From Blastocatellia bacterium (GTDB taxonomy: Bacteria > Acidobacteriota > Blastocatellia > Chloracidobacteriales > JADJPF01): DNA of 64,000 bases. Positions 28,282-39,443 of this stretch are shown piece by piece. Position 1 is the stretch's first letter; every line of letters starts with the position of its first letter. A program made the translations under genes and the position numbers. The stretch spans positions 1 through 64,000 of the forward strand of contig JADJPF010000006.1 in NCBI GenBank assembly GCA_016713405.1, given 5' to 3'. The notes under the pieces were generated by a model, which saw only the letters and a list, made by a program, of their open reading frames with translations, was not told the DNA's origin and made no database searches.

Positions 28282-31200
28282 CTTAACTTTTCAGGAACCA
28301 ACAAATGAAAACTACTGCCTTTTCCAGGGCCGTCAGACTCTGCCCAAAGTCGTCCTCCATGAATTTCTGCATAGTTTTTAGCAATAGCTAGTCCAAGACC
28401 TGTACCACGCGCCCCAAATTCATATTTCCCAGAACTATGTTGCATTGGGTCTCCACCTGTATAAAACTTATCAAAAATTCGCTCTAACTCTTTTTCCACA
28501 ATACCTATACCATCATCTTTAACAGTTATATGAATAAATTCTTTTTCCCGAATTAACTCTAAACTTATTTCACCTTTATCTAGGGTAAATTTAATAGCAT
28601 TTTGTAAGAGATTTAATAGTATTAACCTAATCTTTTCTTTATCTAAACATACTTCTGAAATATCACTATCAATACTCAAATGTAATTTTTGATCACGTTT
28701 TTCAATAAATCCGCTTAAATCATTTATAACTTCACTTACTAAATCTTTTAAGTTAAAACTACTAGGTTTAAGCATTGCTTTTCCTTCAGTAATTTTTAGC
28801 ATTTCTAAAATATCATTAGCAATAATAACAAGCCTATCTATGGTTTTGTGACAAACAGACAAAGCTCTTTGCTGACTTTTAGTTAGCGAGCTACTTGAAG
28901 CATTAAGTAAAACATCATGATAGCCTTTTAGAATAGTTAGCGGAGTGCGCATTTCATGAGAGGCTAAAATAACAAAGTTGGTCTTCATTTTATCTAGATC
29001 TTGCAAAGTTCGTGTTATTTGCTGTTCATTTCGGTAGAGTTTTTCAAGTTCACCATAAAGAGCGGCATTTTCTATTGCTACAGCAGCTTGATTAGCTAAA
29101 GACTCTATTAGTTGACGATCTAATTTAGTAAAAAGAGGTTTACCCATACGACGGCGAATATCTAAAACTCCTACAACTTTACCCGTACGAGTAATTATTG
29201 GTACATCCATAAAACCATTCTTATAGTAAGGCTTTAGGTTATTAGGAAAATTTAGTTCTTTTTCTGTAGGCTCATTAATAACAATTGTTTCAGCTTTAGT
29301 TACAGCTTGACCAACAATGCTATCTTCAATAGAAAATTGTAGTAAGTCATTTTGCCAGTGATCTTTTAGCCATAACCGATGAAAAACAATATTGTTATCT
29401 TCAACTAAACCAATACCTCCTGGTTCAGCACCAATAAGTTTTGCACTTTGTGACACAATATCTTGTAAAACTGTCTCTAGCTCAAGTTGTGAGTTAATAA
29501 CTTGTATACTCTCTAAAAGCTGTCGTAAGCTAGCAATACGGCTTTCATGCCTACGCCTAAAAGCCTCAATACGCCAAGCATAAATACCATAGGCTAATAA
29601 AGCAATTACAACTATAACTAAAAAACGAAACCACCAGGTTTGCCAATAAGGTGGAAGTACCTCAAATTTTATTGCAATGGGTTGGCTCCCAAATACCAGC
29701 GGCTGAAACAGCTTTTACTAAAAATGTATATTCTCTTGCAGGCAAATTAGTAAAGCGTGCTAATCTTTGTTCACTAGGTTCTGACCATTTATTATCAAAA
29801 TTCTCTAATAAGTAACTATAGCGTATTGATGTTTCATCAGTAAAAGACAAAGCAACAAAATCAAATTTAACAGTATTTTGCTTGTAATCTACACTAAAAT
29901 AATCTGCTAAAGATATTTGCCCTTCTCCAGCTAAAATGCTTGTTATATGAACTATTGGAGCTTTGGCTACTAGTAATTGTTCTTTAGGCTGATATCGTAT
30001 TACTCCTTCAATAGTGCTAAACCAAAGACTATTATCTATTTTTGATTTAATTCCATTAGTTATCCCATCATTAACTAAACCATTTTTGATTGTATAATTA
30101 GTAAATTTTTTACCATCAAAAACCGAAATTCCTCTTAAAGTACCTATCCATAAAGCTCCATTATAGCTAGTAATTGAACGGATAGCATTATCTGATAGTC
30201 CATCTTTTTTTGTATAATATTGAAATGTCTTTCCATCAAATCTAGCTATTCCAACACCCATGCCGACCCAAAATAACCTTGTTCATCCTGATAAAACCGA
30301 TGAACATATTTATTAGGTAATCCTTCTTTTTCTGTATAATTAGTAAATTCTTTACCATTAAAACAACTTAAACCGCCTTCAGTACAAATCCATAAATTAC
30401 CTTTATTATCTAAAGCAAAACTATTAACTTGATTTTTTATCAAACCTTCTTTAGTAGAATAAAAAGTAAACTCATTATTATCATAAACAACAATTCCATC
30501 ACTTGTAGAACTATCTGAGCCAATCCAAATTCGCCCTTCTTTATCTTCAATAAAAGCTGTTATTCGTGTCTTTATCCCAATTTGACTAGGTAAAAAATTA
30601 GTAAATCTCCCTTTTTCATAACAAGAAATTCCTTTATGTCCACCTGTCCACACTCGCCCACGGCTATCAGCAAGCACTGCCCAAAGTTCTTCTTCCATTA
30701 AACCATCTTTTATTCCATAACTTTGAGTTTTACCATCAGGACTAAGAGAAATTAAGCCGTTGCTAAAAGAAGAAAACCACATTATCCCATCTGAAGCTTG
30801 AGAAACGGCTGAAATAGTACCTTCTCCTATGCCGTTTTTTTCTGTGTAGTTACTAAAATTTTCATTTAGAAAGTAAAAAACTCCACTACGTTGAGTCCCC
30901 CACCAAATATTACCCTCATAATCTTGCATATGGGAAATAATGTAATCGTCTGGAAGAGCATTTTTACGGTTAAATACCGTAAAATGTCCGTCCTTTTCTA
31001 ATCGAGAAATTCCACCTCCATAAGTACCACACCAAACACGTCCAAAACGATCTAATCTTATAGAGCTAACTCTTTCACTACCTAAACCGTCCAAAGAAGT
31101 ATAAGGACGGAAATTTTCTTGAGAAAAGTAGTAAACTCCCCCTCCTGTAGCAATCCAAACACCATTATTAGAGTCAAGAGCTAAATCAAAAACATTTTCA

Positions 31201-31799
31201 TCTAAAAGCCCTTGTGCTTTGCCATAAACAGTAAATTTTTTACCATCAAATTTTGCTAAACCTGCTCCCCTTAAGCCCAACCATAAACCTCCTGATTTAG
31301 CTTCTAAAATTTTCCAAATAGGGCTATTAGGCAATCCTACTTCTAAACCATAATTAATAAATTTCTCACCATCAAAATGACTTAATCCCTTACTAGTACC
31401 AAACCATAAACTCCCATTTTCTGCACAAAGACCTGAGCGAATTTCATTTTCTGGTAATCCTTCGTTTACGGTATAATTAGTAAACTTACTTCCATTATAA
31501 CGACTAATCCCGGAACGAGTTAAAAACCATAAATCCCCTTTTTTATCCTCTACAATTGCACGTACTGAATTATCAGCTAGACCTTGTTCCATAGTAAAAG
31601 ACTGATATTTAACTCCATCATAACGACAAACCCCATCATTGGTAGCAAACCAAACATAACCTTTACTATCTTGAAGAATGTAGTAAACTGCATTATTAGG
31701 TAAACCACTGCTAGTATTATAAATCTTAAATTTATAGCTCTGTGCTAATACTGAAGGGACTAACAGTAAGATAAATAATATAGTTATGAGATATCTCAT
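28278..31799 (-). CDS. Two-component propeller sensor histidine kinase (frameshifted)
   Basis: Restored length is about 1,173 residues. A signal peptide (1-19) is followed by about a dozen or more two-component-regulator propeller repeats (pattern N.V..I..D..G.LWFGT..G...YDG..F..Y) to about residue 610. Then come a Y_Y_Y beta-sandwich (about 635-705), one membrane helix (about 722-742), a GAF domain (about 785-918), HisKA with SHEMRTPLTIL (phosphorylated His about 947), and HATPase_c with NAIKF, DDGIGI and GTGLGLAI. No receiver or DNA-binding domain follows. This BvgS/HTCS-like layout senses periplasmic ligands, often glycans. The frame breaks at 30270-30273 (one T lost; restored YFWVGMGVGIARF) and at 29688-29690 (one G gained; restored IWSQPIAIKFEVLPPYW). 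No partner regulator is adjacent. Confidence 0.88.
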
Positions 31800-31953
31800 A
31801 GGGGCAAAATTGGTTAATTTACAAAATTAAAATAAGTTTAGAGGGTGATAGATTCTTTAGTTTGCACTTGGTAATTAAGCTTGTAAAGTAATATTTATAG
31901 ATGTTTTTAGGAAAAATCCTAATAATATTTTAAGCTAAAATTTTTAGTAAAAC

Positions 31954-31992
31954 AAAAGCGAGCCAAAGCGTTTTTAAGCTCTGCTCGCCTTT
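31954..31992 (-). terminator. Hairpin terminator downstream of etfA
   Basis: On the minus strand, GCGAGC pairs with GCTCGC (31983-31988 with 31958-31963), with a partly paired interior, and is followed by TTTTGTTTT. It begins about 25 bases after the etfA stop and probably ends the fab-etf transcript. Confidence 0.6.
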
Positions 31993-32016
31993 ATTTTTAG
32001 AATTTTTTAATTAAAT

Positions 32017-33001
32017 CTAGCCTTCAGCCTTTGCTTTTTCAACTTCATCAACTATAGCAGGTACAAGCTCAAATAGATCTCCAACAATACCAAAATCTGC
32101 AATATCAAAAATTGGAGCATTAGCATCTTTGTTTATAGCTACAATGGTTGACGCATTTTTCATTCCTACTACGTGTTGAATTGCTCCAGAAATGCCAACA
32201 GCTAAATAAAGTTTTGGTGCTACGGTTTGACCAGAACTACCAATTTGGCGATCCATTGGCAACCAGCCAGAATCACAAATTGGACGAGAAGCACCAATAT
32301 CAGCTTCTAAAGCTGTAGCTAGTTTTTCTACTACAGCAATATTTTCTTGGCTCTTGATGCCACGACCAACAGAAACAATAATCTTAGATTGAGTTAAATC
32401 TACAGATTGTTTAGCTTCTCTAAATAATTCTTGTGGCTCTAGGCGGATTTGATCGGCTGAAAGAGTTACTGCTAGTGATTTTACTGAAGCACTGCCTGCT
32501 TCAATATCATCTCCTCTAAAAGCTCCTGCTTGGAATGAAATTAAAACTGGTGCGCTGTCATGAACGCTAACATCAGCATTAATTTTTCCTTGGAAGATTT
32601 GTCTTACTAAAGTAAGTTTTGAGCCGTCCAATTTATAGCCAACACAATCAGCAATCAAAGATTTACCCATTGATGTAGCTAATTTAGGAGCAAAGTCACG
32701 CACTAAGTAAGTATGTGAAAGTAAAACATAGCTAGGTTGAAGTTGTTCAATGGCTTGGCGCATTGCTAAAGAAAAGCCATCAGGAGTGTAATTTTTTAAA
32801 TGTTCATTATCAACTAGATAAACATTATCTACTTTTTGTTGCTAGTTCTTGAGCAATTGCGTCTACTCCAGAGCGTAACAAAACTACTGAAAGTGGCTGG
32901 CTCAAGCTAGCTGAAAGGCGTTGACCAGCTACAACAGCTTCATAGGTGACACGATTAAGCTTACCTTCGCGTTGTTCTGCAAATACAAGTATTCCGCTCA
33001 T
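32017..33001 (-). CDS. etfA: Electron transfer flavoprotein alpha subunit (frameshifted)
   Basis: Restored length is about 327 residues from ATG 33001 (MSGILVFAEQREGKLNRVTYE), preceded by AGGAGCG. The alpha subunit binds FAD; the C-terminal FAD domain is clear: SVGRGIKSQENI, GASRPICDSGWLP, QIGSSGQTVAPKLYLAVG and GISGAIQH. With EtfB it carries electrons from acyl-CoA dehydrogenases to the quinone pool. The frame breaks at the A5/T5 run 32833-32837; removing one base gives ELATKVDNVYLVDNEHL. It is separated from etfB by 30 bases. Confidence 0.93.
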
Positions 33002-33031
33002 TAAATTTCGCTCCTCTTTATATGCTAGCGA

Positions 33032-33814
33032 CTAAAGCGCGCGCATTTGCTTTAATTTGTTTACTAATTTGGCCGCTGCTTCTTTAGCTGAACCATCAAT
33101 GATTTCTGTTTTCTTACTTTTAACTGGAAAGTAAACTTTCTCAATTCTTTGCTTAGAGCTTAAAAGTTCTGCATTAAGAGAGAGATCTGCTAAAGTAACT
33201 TTGCGAATTTCCTTCTTTTTAGCATTCATAATTCCCTTTAAGGTAGCATAGCGAGGTTGATTAAGCCCTGATTGAATGCTGATAGATGCTGGCATAGGCA
33301 ATTTGTACCATTGGAACCAACCTGCTTCTAGTTCTCGCTTAACTCTTACAGTTTTGTTAGCTTCATCAGCTTCTACAGCCATTGCAATGGTAGCACTTGG
33401 AACGCCCAATAATTCCCCTAAAATTACACCTGTTTGAGCAAAGCCATAGTCATCTGATTGAAGACCTGTAAAAACTAAATCAAAGCCTTCTTTAGAAATT
33501 ACCTCAGCCATTGCTCTAGCTTGACCTAGTGCATCTAGGTTATCTAGGGCTGGGTCACAAATATGAATTGCACGGTCAGCCCCTTTAGCAAGTGCTTCTT
33601 TTATAACCATTTGAACACGTTCTGGGCCTAGTGAACAAATAACCACTTCGCCCCCTAGTTTTTCTTTAATTTGCAAAGCTTCTTCTACAGCATAAGCATC
33701 TGGCTCATTTGTATCATAAGCAATATCACGATCTTGTATCCAATTACCTGTCTCATTGATACGCAAAATCGCGTCACGAGAAGGAACTTGTTTAACACAA
33801 ACTATTATTTTCAC
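33032..33814 (-). CDS. etfB: Electron transfer flavoprotein beta subunit
   Basis: 260 residues. The start is GTG 33814: GAGGAG, which lies inside the end of fabF, is seven bases upstream, and VKIIVCVKQVP is the usual EtfB N-terminus. The AMP-binding signature region VFTGLQSDDYGFAQTGVILGELLG is conserved. It dimerises with EtfA. Its coupling to fabF (four bases after the fabF stop) places fatty-acid beta-oxidation electron transfer in the same transcript as fatty-acid synthesis genes, which is unusual. Confidence 0.94.
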   Translation of the reverse strand: MKIIVCVKQVPSRDAILRINETGNWIQDRDIAYDTNEPDAYAVEEALQIKEKLGGEVVICSLGPERVQMVIKEALAKGADRAIHICDPALDNLDALGQARAMAEVISKEGFDLVFTGLQSDDYGFAQTGVILGELLGVPSATIAMAVEADEANKTVRVKRELEAGWFQWYKLPMPASISIQSGLNQPRYATLKGIMNAKKKEIRKVTLADLSLNAELLSSKQRIEKVYFPVKSKKTEIIDGSAKEAAAKLVNKLKQMRAL

Positions 33815-33818
33815 GATT

Positions 33819-35060
33819 TTACTCCTCAAAACGCTTAAAGATTAATGCAGCATTTGTTCCACCAAATCCAAATGAGTTAGAAAGCACATATTGCATCTTG
33901 GCTGAACGCGCTTTATTTGGCACATAGTCAAGGTCACAGTCTGGGTCTGGTGTTTCATAGTTAATGGTTGGAGGGATAAGCTGGTGATAAAGTGCTAACA
34001 CACTAATTCCTGCTTCTAATCCTCCAGCAGCACCAAGTAAATGTCCTGTCATTGACTTAGTAGAACTTACTGGGATTTTATAAGCATGTTCACCAAAAAC
34101 TTGTTTAATAGCAAAAGTCTCTATTTTGTCATTAAAAGGGGTTGAAGTGCCATGAGCATTGATATAACTAATATCTGTTGGGCTAAGTGCAGCATCTTTA
34201 AGAGCATTTTTCATAACCCGAATAGCACCATCAGCATCTTCTGAAGGTTGAGTAATATGGAAAGCATCTGAAGACATACCATAGCCAACTACTTCAGCAA
34301 AAATTCTTGCTCCTCGTTGGCGAGCATATTCATATTCTTCAAGCATTAAAATTCCTGCACCTTCACCAATAACAAATCCATCTCTTTCTTTATCAAAAGG
34401 ACGGCTAGCTGTTTGTGGAGATTCATTTCTAGTTGAAAGTGCGCGAAGGGCAGCAAAGCCAGCAACACTCATTGGAGTAATAGCACCTTCGGCCCCGCCA
34501 CAGATCATAGCTGTAGCGTCACCGCGCTGAATAATCTTAAAAGCGTCTCCTATTGCATGCGCTCCTGAAGCACAAGCTGTTGCAGTAGCAGAGTTTGGCC
34601 CTTTTGCACCAAAACGAATTGAGACATTACCAGAAGCAAGATTTACAATTGTGGATGGAATAAAGAAAGGTGATACTTTGCCTGGCCCACCCTGTAGTAA
34701 TTTAGTGTGTTCACGCTCAATAATGCCAAAGCCACCTATTCCTGAACCAATATAAGTACCTACTTGGTCAGCTATTTCTGGAGTTATTTTTAGCCCAGAA
34801 GAATCAACTGCTTCTTGTGAAGCAGCAATGGCATAGTGAATAAACACGTCCATTTTCTTAACTTCTTTTTTAATAATAAACTTTTCTGGATTAAAATTTT
34901 TTACTTCTCCAGCAAATCTTACTGGATATTCTTTAACATCAAAATGAGTAATATTTTCAATACCGCTACGACCTGCAATCAAACTACTCCAATTATCTTC
35001 CGCAGTATTACCGAGCGCGCTAACTAATCCAACGCCTGTAACCACTACTCGACGATTCAC
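33819..35060 (-). CDS. fabF: 3-oxoacyl-ACP synthase II
   Basis: 413-residue condensing enzyme that extends acyl-ACP with malonyl-ACP. The Cys-His-His triad is complete: TACASGAHAIGDA (Cys about 164), NAHGTSTPFND and SMTGHLLGAAG. Length is standard. It follows acpP by about 70 bases, and its 3' end holds the etfB ribosome-binding site. Confidence 0.96.
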   Translation of the reverse strand: MNRRVVVTGVGLVSALGNTAEDNWSSLIAGRSGIENITHFDVKEYPVRFAGEVKNFNPEKFIIKKEVKKMDVFIHYAIAASQEAVDSSGLKITPEIADQVGTYIGSGIGGFGIIEREHTKLLQGGPGKVSPFFIPSTIVNLASGNVSIRFGAKGPNSATATACASGAHAIGDAFKIIQRGDATAMICGGAEGAITPMSVAGFAALRALSTRNESPQTASRPFDKERDGFVIGEGAGILMLEEYEYARQRGARIFAEVVGYGMSSDAFHITQPSEDADGAIRVMKNALKDAALSPTDISYINAHGTSTPFNDKIETFAIKQVFGEHAYKIPVSSTKSMTGHLLGAAGGLEAGISVLALYHQLIPPTINYETPDPDCDLDYVPNKARSAKMQYVLSNSFGFGGTNAALIFKRFEE

Positions 35061-35132
35061 ACAGCCTCCTAACTAAAACTTTTACTTAATAAAAATTTAA
35101 GGTTTTTAAGTTAGTTAATTTAGCTTAATAGC

Positions 35133-35381
35133 TTATTTTGCTAAATGACTCTCTATATAAGCAATTGCATCTCTAACACTAGTAATTTTTTCAGCATCTT
35201 CATCTGGAATTTCAATACCAAATTCTTCTTCAAAGTGCATTACTAGTTCAACTGTATCTAAAGAATCAGCACCTAAATCATCAATAAATCTAGCATTAGA
35301 AGTTACTTCTGCTTCATCTACACCTAATTCTTCAACAATAATTTGTCTTACTCTTTCTTCAACATTTGATACTTCTGCCAT
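35133..35381 (-). CDS. acpP: Acyl carrier protein
   Basis: 82 residues, acidic, with the phosphopantetheine Ser in GADSLDTVELVM (about residue 40). It carries acyl chains for FabD, FabF and FabH, whose genes flank it. GGTAGGAAAAGTC before the ATG gives an AGGA site. Confidence 0.97.
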   Translation of the reverse strand: MAEVSNVEERVRQIIVEELGVDEAEVTSNARFIDDLGADSLDTVELVMHFEEEFGIEIPDEDAEKITSVRDAIAYIESHLAK

Positions 35382-35436
35382 GACTTTTCCTACCTTTCAA
35401 ATATAAATATTAAATTAGTTTTTCAAAATAATTTTC

Positions 35437-36393
35437 TTAATTAGCACTCACACTATTACTACAAGTGTTATTACTAATAAATTGTTGTAGAGTTTTATCG
35501 TCTTCTATATTAGCTAACGAGACGTTATCAACAATGTTTTTTATTAATCCTATTAAAACATTTTTTGGCCCGACTTCAATAAATCTAGTTACACCATTCT
35601 CAGCTAATAATTTTATAGATTCTGTCCATCTGACAGGAGCGCAAACTTGTCTAATTAAGCTATCTCTTAGCTTTTTGCCATCCATAATAATCTGAGCATC
35701 AACATTATTAACTAACGGGATTTTTGGACTAGGAAAATCTACTGCTTCTAAATCTTTAGCTAAGTTATCTGCGGCTGGTTTCATAAGTTGGCAATGAAAT
35801 GGTGCGCTAACAGGTAGAAGTTTTACACGTCCAGCTTTACGCAGTTTTAGTTCTGCAATTGCTCTTTCTATAGCTTGCTTTTCACCTGCAATTACGGTTT
35901 GTGTAGGAGTATTTAAGTTAGCCGTGCTACAAACTTCTGAGCCTGCTACTTGTTGGCAAACTTCTTCTACTATTTGAAAGTCTGCCCCAATAACTGCCGC
36001 CATAGCACCAACTCCAGCCGGTACAGCCGTCTGCATATAAAGACCTCGTTTATGAACTAGTTGAACGGCTATAGCTAAATCTAGCACCTCAGCAGCAACT
36101 AAAGCAGAATATTCTCCTAAACTATGGCCGGCTAAATAATCCGCCTTTATTCCTAAACTGGCTAAAACTCGGTAAACAGCAACAGAAACAGTTAAAATAG
36201 CAGGTTGTGTATTAGCAGTTAATTGCAGTTCTGTATCTGGCCCTTCAAAACAAAGTTTACTAATAGAAAAACCTAATGCTTGATCAGCTTGGTCAAAAAC
36301 TTCTTTTGCTACTGGATATTTTTCATAAAAGTCCCGCCCCATTCCTACATATTGTGAAGCCTGACCGGGAAAGACAAAAGCTGTTTTTGTCAT
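35437..36393 (-). CDS. fabD: Malonyl-CoA:ACP transacylase
   Basis: 318-residue transacylase that loads malonate onto ACP. FPGQASQYVGMG begins the fold, the nucleophile is Ser in GHSLGEYSAL (about residue 92), and the His is in SAPFHCQLM. The start has GGAGTGTAGA upstream. fabG, which usually lies between fabD and acpP, is missing here. Confidence 0.96.
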   Translation of the reverse strand: MTKTAFVFPGQASQYVGMGRDFYEKYPVAKEVFDQADQALGFSISKLCFEGPDTELQLTANTQPAILTVSVAVYRVLASLGIKADYLAGHSLGEYSALVAAEVLDLAIAVQLVHKRGLYMQTAVPAGVGAMAAVIGADFQIVEEVCQQVAGSEVCSTANLNTPTQTVIAGEKQAIERAIAELKLRKAGRVKLLPVSAPFHCQLMKPAADNLAKDLEAVDFPSPKIPLVNNVDAQIIMDGKKLRDSLIRQVCAPVRWTESIKLLAENGVTRFIEVGPKNVLIGLIKNIVDNVSLANIEDDKTLQQFISNNTCSNSVSAN

Positions 36394-36417
36394 AACTAAA
36401 TCTACACTCCTAAATTT

Positions 36418-36684
36418 TTACTGGTCTTCATATAATTGAGTAAATACATGCTCTCGATTTTTTAAGAAATAGCGAATCATTAAAATATCAATAAGTAAAC
36501 CTAGTATAAGGCTTATTACTAGTAAAGCTGGAGCAAGGAAAAAAGAAAGATTATTAAGTAATCTATATGTTCCTACAAAACCAATACTAAGAAAAACTGC
36601 CCCTAAGCCAATGCCCAAAAAGAACTTAGTTAGAAAGCTAGATATTGTTATTTTCTTTTCTACTTTATTTAAGTTATCAACCAC
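36418..36684 (-). CDS. Small two-helix membrane protein, unknown
   Basis: 88 residues from a GTG start with two hydrophobic helices (about 15-37 and 49-71) separated by a short loop and a charged C-terminus. It vaguely resembles AtpZ/AtpI-type membrane proteins, but I cannot assign it. It lies between the lipoprotein gene and fabD in the same direction, 24 bases before fabD, so it is probably co-transcribed. The start has no strong ribosome-binding site. Confidence 0.6.
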   Translation of the reverse strand: MVDNLNKVEKKITISSFLTKFFLGIGLGAVFLSIGFVGTYRLLNNLSFFLAPALLVISLILGLLIDILMIRYFLKNREHVFTQLYEDQ

Positions 36685-36712
36685 ATCAAAAAACTATAGT
36701 TTTTTATTTCAA

Positions 36713-37438
36713 TCAAGGGTTTGAGTCAAGGAATTTGGCCGTAATTTGACAATCTGTTAGGATTTGATCTGTAAAACGTCCTTGTTCTGTAGCTTGTTTT
36801 TCTAGCTGCTCTCGCTCATCTAAAGAAGGATTTCCACGTCCCTGACTATAAACAAGTAATTGCTTTAATGTTACTTCATCAACAACACGCCAAATAGCGT
36901 ATTGCACTGGAGTTAAATCTACTTTTGTTTCTGTTTCTGGATGGCGAAAACAGAAACATTCAACTAATCTTCGTAAATCACCACTAGCTATATTTCCTAG
37001 CTGATATTCTGCCGGTTTATAGGGGTAATGACGGCGCATTTGTAGGGAAAAAACTTCCAAATTACCAGTCCATTCACCATATGCAACCACTTCAACTTGA
37101 ACTGAGCGAGTAACAACTAAGTCTTGATAACGAGCCACTAACGCGCGTAAAACTGTACCACAATCAACTCGGAAAGTTTGAGTTTGGTTAGTTTCATTTT
37201 TGATATGCAGTGCAACTACTTCCCCAAAGGGTTGTGCTTCATCTAGTTTTTCTGTTAAAGCAGAAATATTTTTAATAGTTAAAGAACCTTTAGCAACTAA
37301 TTCTGCTATCTGAGGTTTTTGCTGACCTTCATACCTAGTTGGCGTGCCAAAATCAATGGGTTTACTAACATTATTAGCATTTTGGCAAGCTATTAAGCTA
37401 ATTAGAAATATAGCAAAAAAAAATTGTTTCCTTACCAT
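36713..37438 (-). CDS. Predicted lipoprotein, unknown
   Basis: 241 residues with a lipoprotein signal peptide: a hydrophobic core then the lipobox LIAC, so Cys18 would be lipidated. The mature part contains HIKNETNQTQTFRVDCG and VQYAIWRVVDEVT; the last faintly recalls thioester-domain proteins (Q-x-AIW), but this is too weak for assignment. Its start overlaps the end of fabH by seven bases, so it is translationally coupled to a core lipid gene. No close family was recognised. Confidence 0.65.
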   Translation of the reverse strand: MVRKQFFFAIFLISLIACQNANNVSKPIDFGTPTRYEGQQKPQIAELVAKGSLTIKNISALTEKLDEAQPFGEVVALHIKNETNQTQTFRVDCGTVLRALVARYQDLVVTRSVQVEVVAYGEWTGNLEVFSLQMRRHYPYKPAEYQLGNIASGDLRRLVECFCFRHPETETKVDLTPVQYAIWRVVDEVTLKQLLVYSQGRGNPSLDEREQLEKQATEQGRFTDQILTDCQITAKFLDSNP

Positions 37439-38421
37439 TTAACTAAAGTCGCGCCCCAGGTTACTCCAGCACCAAATGAAACAAACATTACTATATCATT
37501 CTTCTTTATGCGATTTGCCTTAAGACATTCATCTAGAGCTATTGGGATTGAAGCAGAAGAAGTATTACCAATACGAGCAATATTACCATATACTTTTTCT
37601 GGTGGAATTCCTAAACGCTCTGCTACAGCATCAGCAATACGTTGATTAGCTTGATGAGGAACAAGTAGGTTAATATCATTAGCTTTTAAGCGAGCTTCAT
37701 CAAAAACTAAATTAGAGATTTCACACATATTGCGGACAGCTATTTTGAAAAGCTCATTACCCTTCATTTTTATATAGTGAAGCCCAGAGTTAATACTTTC
37801 GTATGTAGCTGGATGACGAGTCCCACCACCAGGAATATAGAGATATTCTGCATAATCTCCATCGCTTTGCATACGTGTTGCTAAAACTCCAGAACCATCA
37901 TCCTTAGGTACTATTACAGCCGCTCCTGCACCATCTCCAAATATTACGCAAGTAGCACGATCCGTATAATCAACATAGCGTGAGAGTAATTCTGCACCAA
38001 TAATTAATATTCGTTTAGCTGTACCACTACGAATAAATTGATCTGCTACAGTTAAGCTATAAATAAAGCCAGAACAAGCAGCAACTAAATCAAAAGCAGC
38101 AGCACGTTTTGCTCCAAGTTGTGTTTGAATTAAACAAGCTGTTGAAGGCAATGCCATATCTGGGCAAACAGTAGCACAAATAATTAAATCTAGTTCGCTT
38201 GGCTTTACACCAGCCGTTTCTAATGCTTGACGAGCAGCAGCAACGGCAAAAGTAGAAGTGTATTCATCAGGACGAGCAACATGACGCTCTCTAATACCGG
38301 TACGAGTCATTATCCAATCATCAGTTGTTTCTACCAACTTTTCTAAATCTTCATTGGTAAGAATTTTTTCTGGTAGAGCATGCCCAGTACCAGCAATGCT
38401 GGCTCTTAATAGATTACCCAT
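37432..38421 (-). CDS. fabH: 3-oxoacyl-ACP synthase III
   Basis: 329-residue initiating condensing enzyme (acetyl-CoA plus malonyl-ACP). The triad is present: Cys in AACSGFIYSL (about residue 113), His in VPHQANQRI, Asn in GNTSSASIP. The start follows rpmF after a short spacer. plsX, normally between rpmF and fabH, is absent. Confidence 0.96.
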   Translation of the reverse strand: MGNLLRASIAGTGHALPEKILTNEDLEKLVETTDDWIMTRTGIRERHVARPDEYTSTFAVAAARQALETAGVKPSELDLIICATVCPDMALPSTACLIQTQLGAKRAAAFDLVAACSGFIYSLTVADQFIRSGTAKRILIIGAELLSRYVDYTDRATCVIFGDGAGAAVIVPKDDGSGVLATRMQSDGDYAEYLYIPGGGTRHPATYESINSGLHYIKMKGNELFKIAVRNMCEISNLVFDEARLKANDINLLVPHQANQRIADAVAERLGIPPEKVYGNIARIGNTSSASIPIALDECLKANRIKKNDIVMFVSFGAGVTWGATLVKW

Positions 38422-38443
38422 TTTATTAAACCTTTGAAATTAC

Positions 38444-38623
38444 TTACTCTTCGGTTTCAAATACTTGAGTTTCACCATAATAGCCACATTTAGAGCAAAC
38501 ACGGTGAGTTTCTTTTGGAGCTTTACAATGAGGACAAGCCATTAAAAGTGGGGCTGTAATACCATCATGTGCGCGGCGTTTACCTCGGCGTGCTTTAGAA
38601 TGTCGTCTCTTTGGATTTGGCAT
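38444..38623 (-). CDS. rpmF: 50S ribosomal protein L32
   Basis: 59 residues starting MPNPKRRHSKARRGKRRAHD, the conserved L32 N-terminus. Four Cys in CPHC...CSKCG form the zinc-binding version. AGGAG precedes the ATG. It lies between yceD and fabH as in many bacteria. Confidence 0.96.
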   Translation of the reverse strand: MPNPKRRHSKARRGKRRAHDGITAPLLMACPHCKAPKETHRVCSKCGYYGETQVFETEE

Positions 38624-38650
38624 AATTTTTTCTCCTTAATTTATTAAGTT

Positions 38651-39177
38651 TTATTGTAGTTTCTTCTTTAAATCTGTCAAAGCTTGCCAACGTAAATCAA
38701 CCGATTTATTAGGACAATTGCAAGCATTTAAGTTACGGTTTTGCTTACACTCACTACATAAACCCTGGCAATTTTCTTGACATAGTTTTGACATTGGTAA
38801 AGCAAGCTGTATTTGTTCACAAACTAAATCATCTAAATTAATTTGGTTATTTTCATAAAAATGAAAATCCAACTCATTTTTCTCTAAAATTATCTCATCA
38901 GTTTTACTTAAGTTAGCTATTGATAAACAAATTAAATTAAATATTGTATGAACTGGTATTTTTACCTCTACTAAACAACGATCACAAAAAGTTTCTACAT
39001 CTGTTTCTACTTGACCTCTTAAGTCTATTTCTCGCCCACGTCGCCTAAGTGTTAAAGTAACAGAACAATCTGAAACTATCTTGGATTCATCGTCTTGCCA
39101 ATCTAATGTATTTATTGGATAAAGATGTGCTAACTGTATCTCTTCTTTTTTTGTAGCTCAGCTAAATCAATGAGCAT
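38651..39177 (-). CDS. yceD: DUF177/YceD family protein (frameshifted)
   Basis: Restored length is about 175 residues, the usual size for YceD, a partner of ribosomal/rRNA assembly always found before rpmF. The conserved Cys pair CDRCL sits mid-protein, and the C-terminal CQGLCSECKQNRN...CNC motif is typical of the family. The frame breaks at the A7/T7 run 39146-39152; one more base gives LQKKEEIQLAHLYPINTLDW. The uninterrupted part alone begins at TTG 38872. Probably the first gene of the rpmF-fab-etf transcript. Confidence 0.9.
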
Positions 39178-39443
39178 AAAGCACAACTTCCTTTCTTTGC
39201 ACCGAAACTAGCAATTATATTAAGGGGTTAGCTTTTGTCAACCTGATACTGCTCTATATTTAGACATCTAAATTTAGGAAGCTTAAAAATATTAAGTTGC
39301 AATTAAGATAAAATGGTTTTTAATTTGCAAAATTGCTTGTAATTACCTCAAAAAATCTCTGCTAAAGCCAATTAAAATAAAATTCCCTTACCTTAATTTT
39401 TAACTAACTTTCTTAAATAAATAAAAATATTTGGTAAAAAGTA

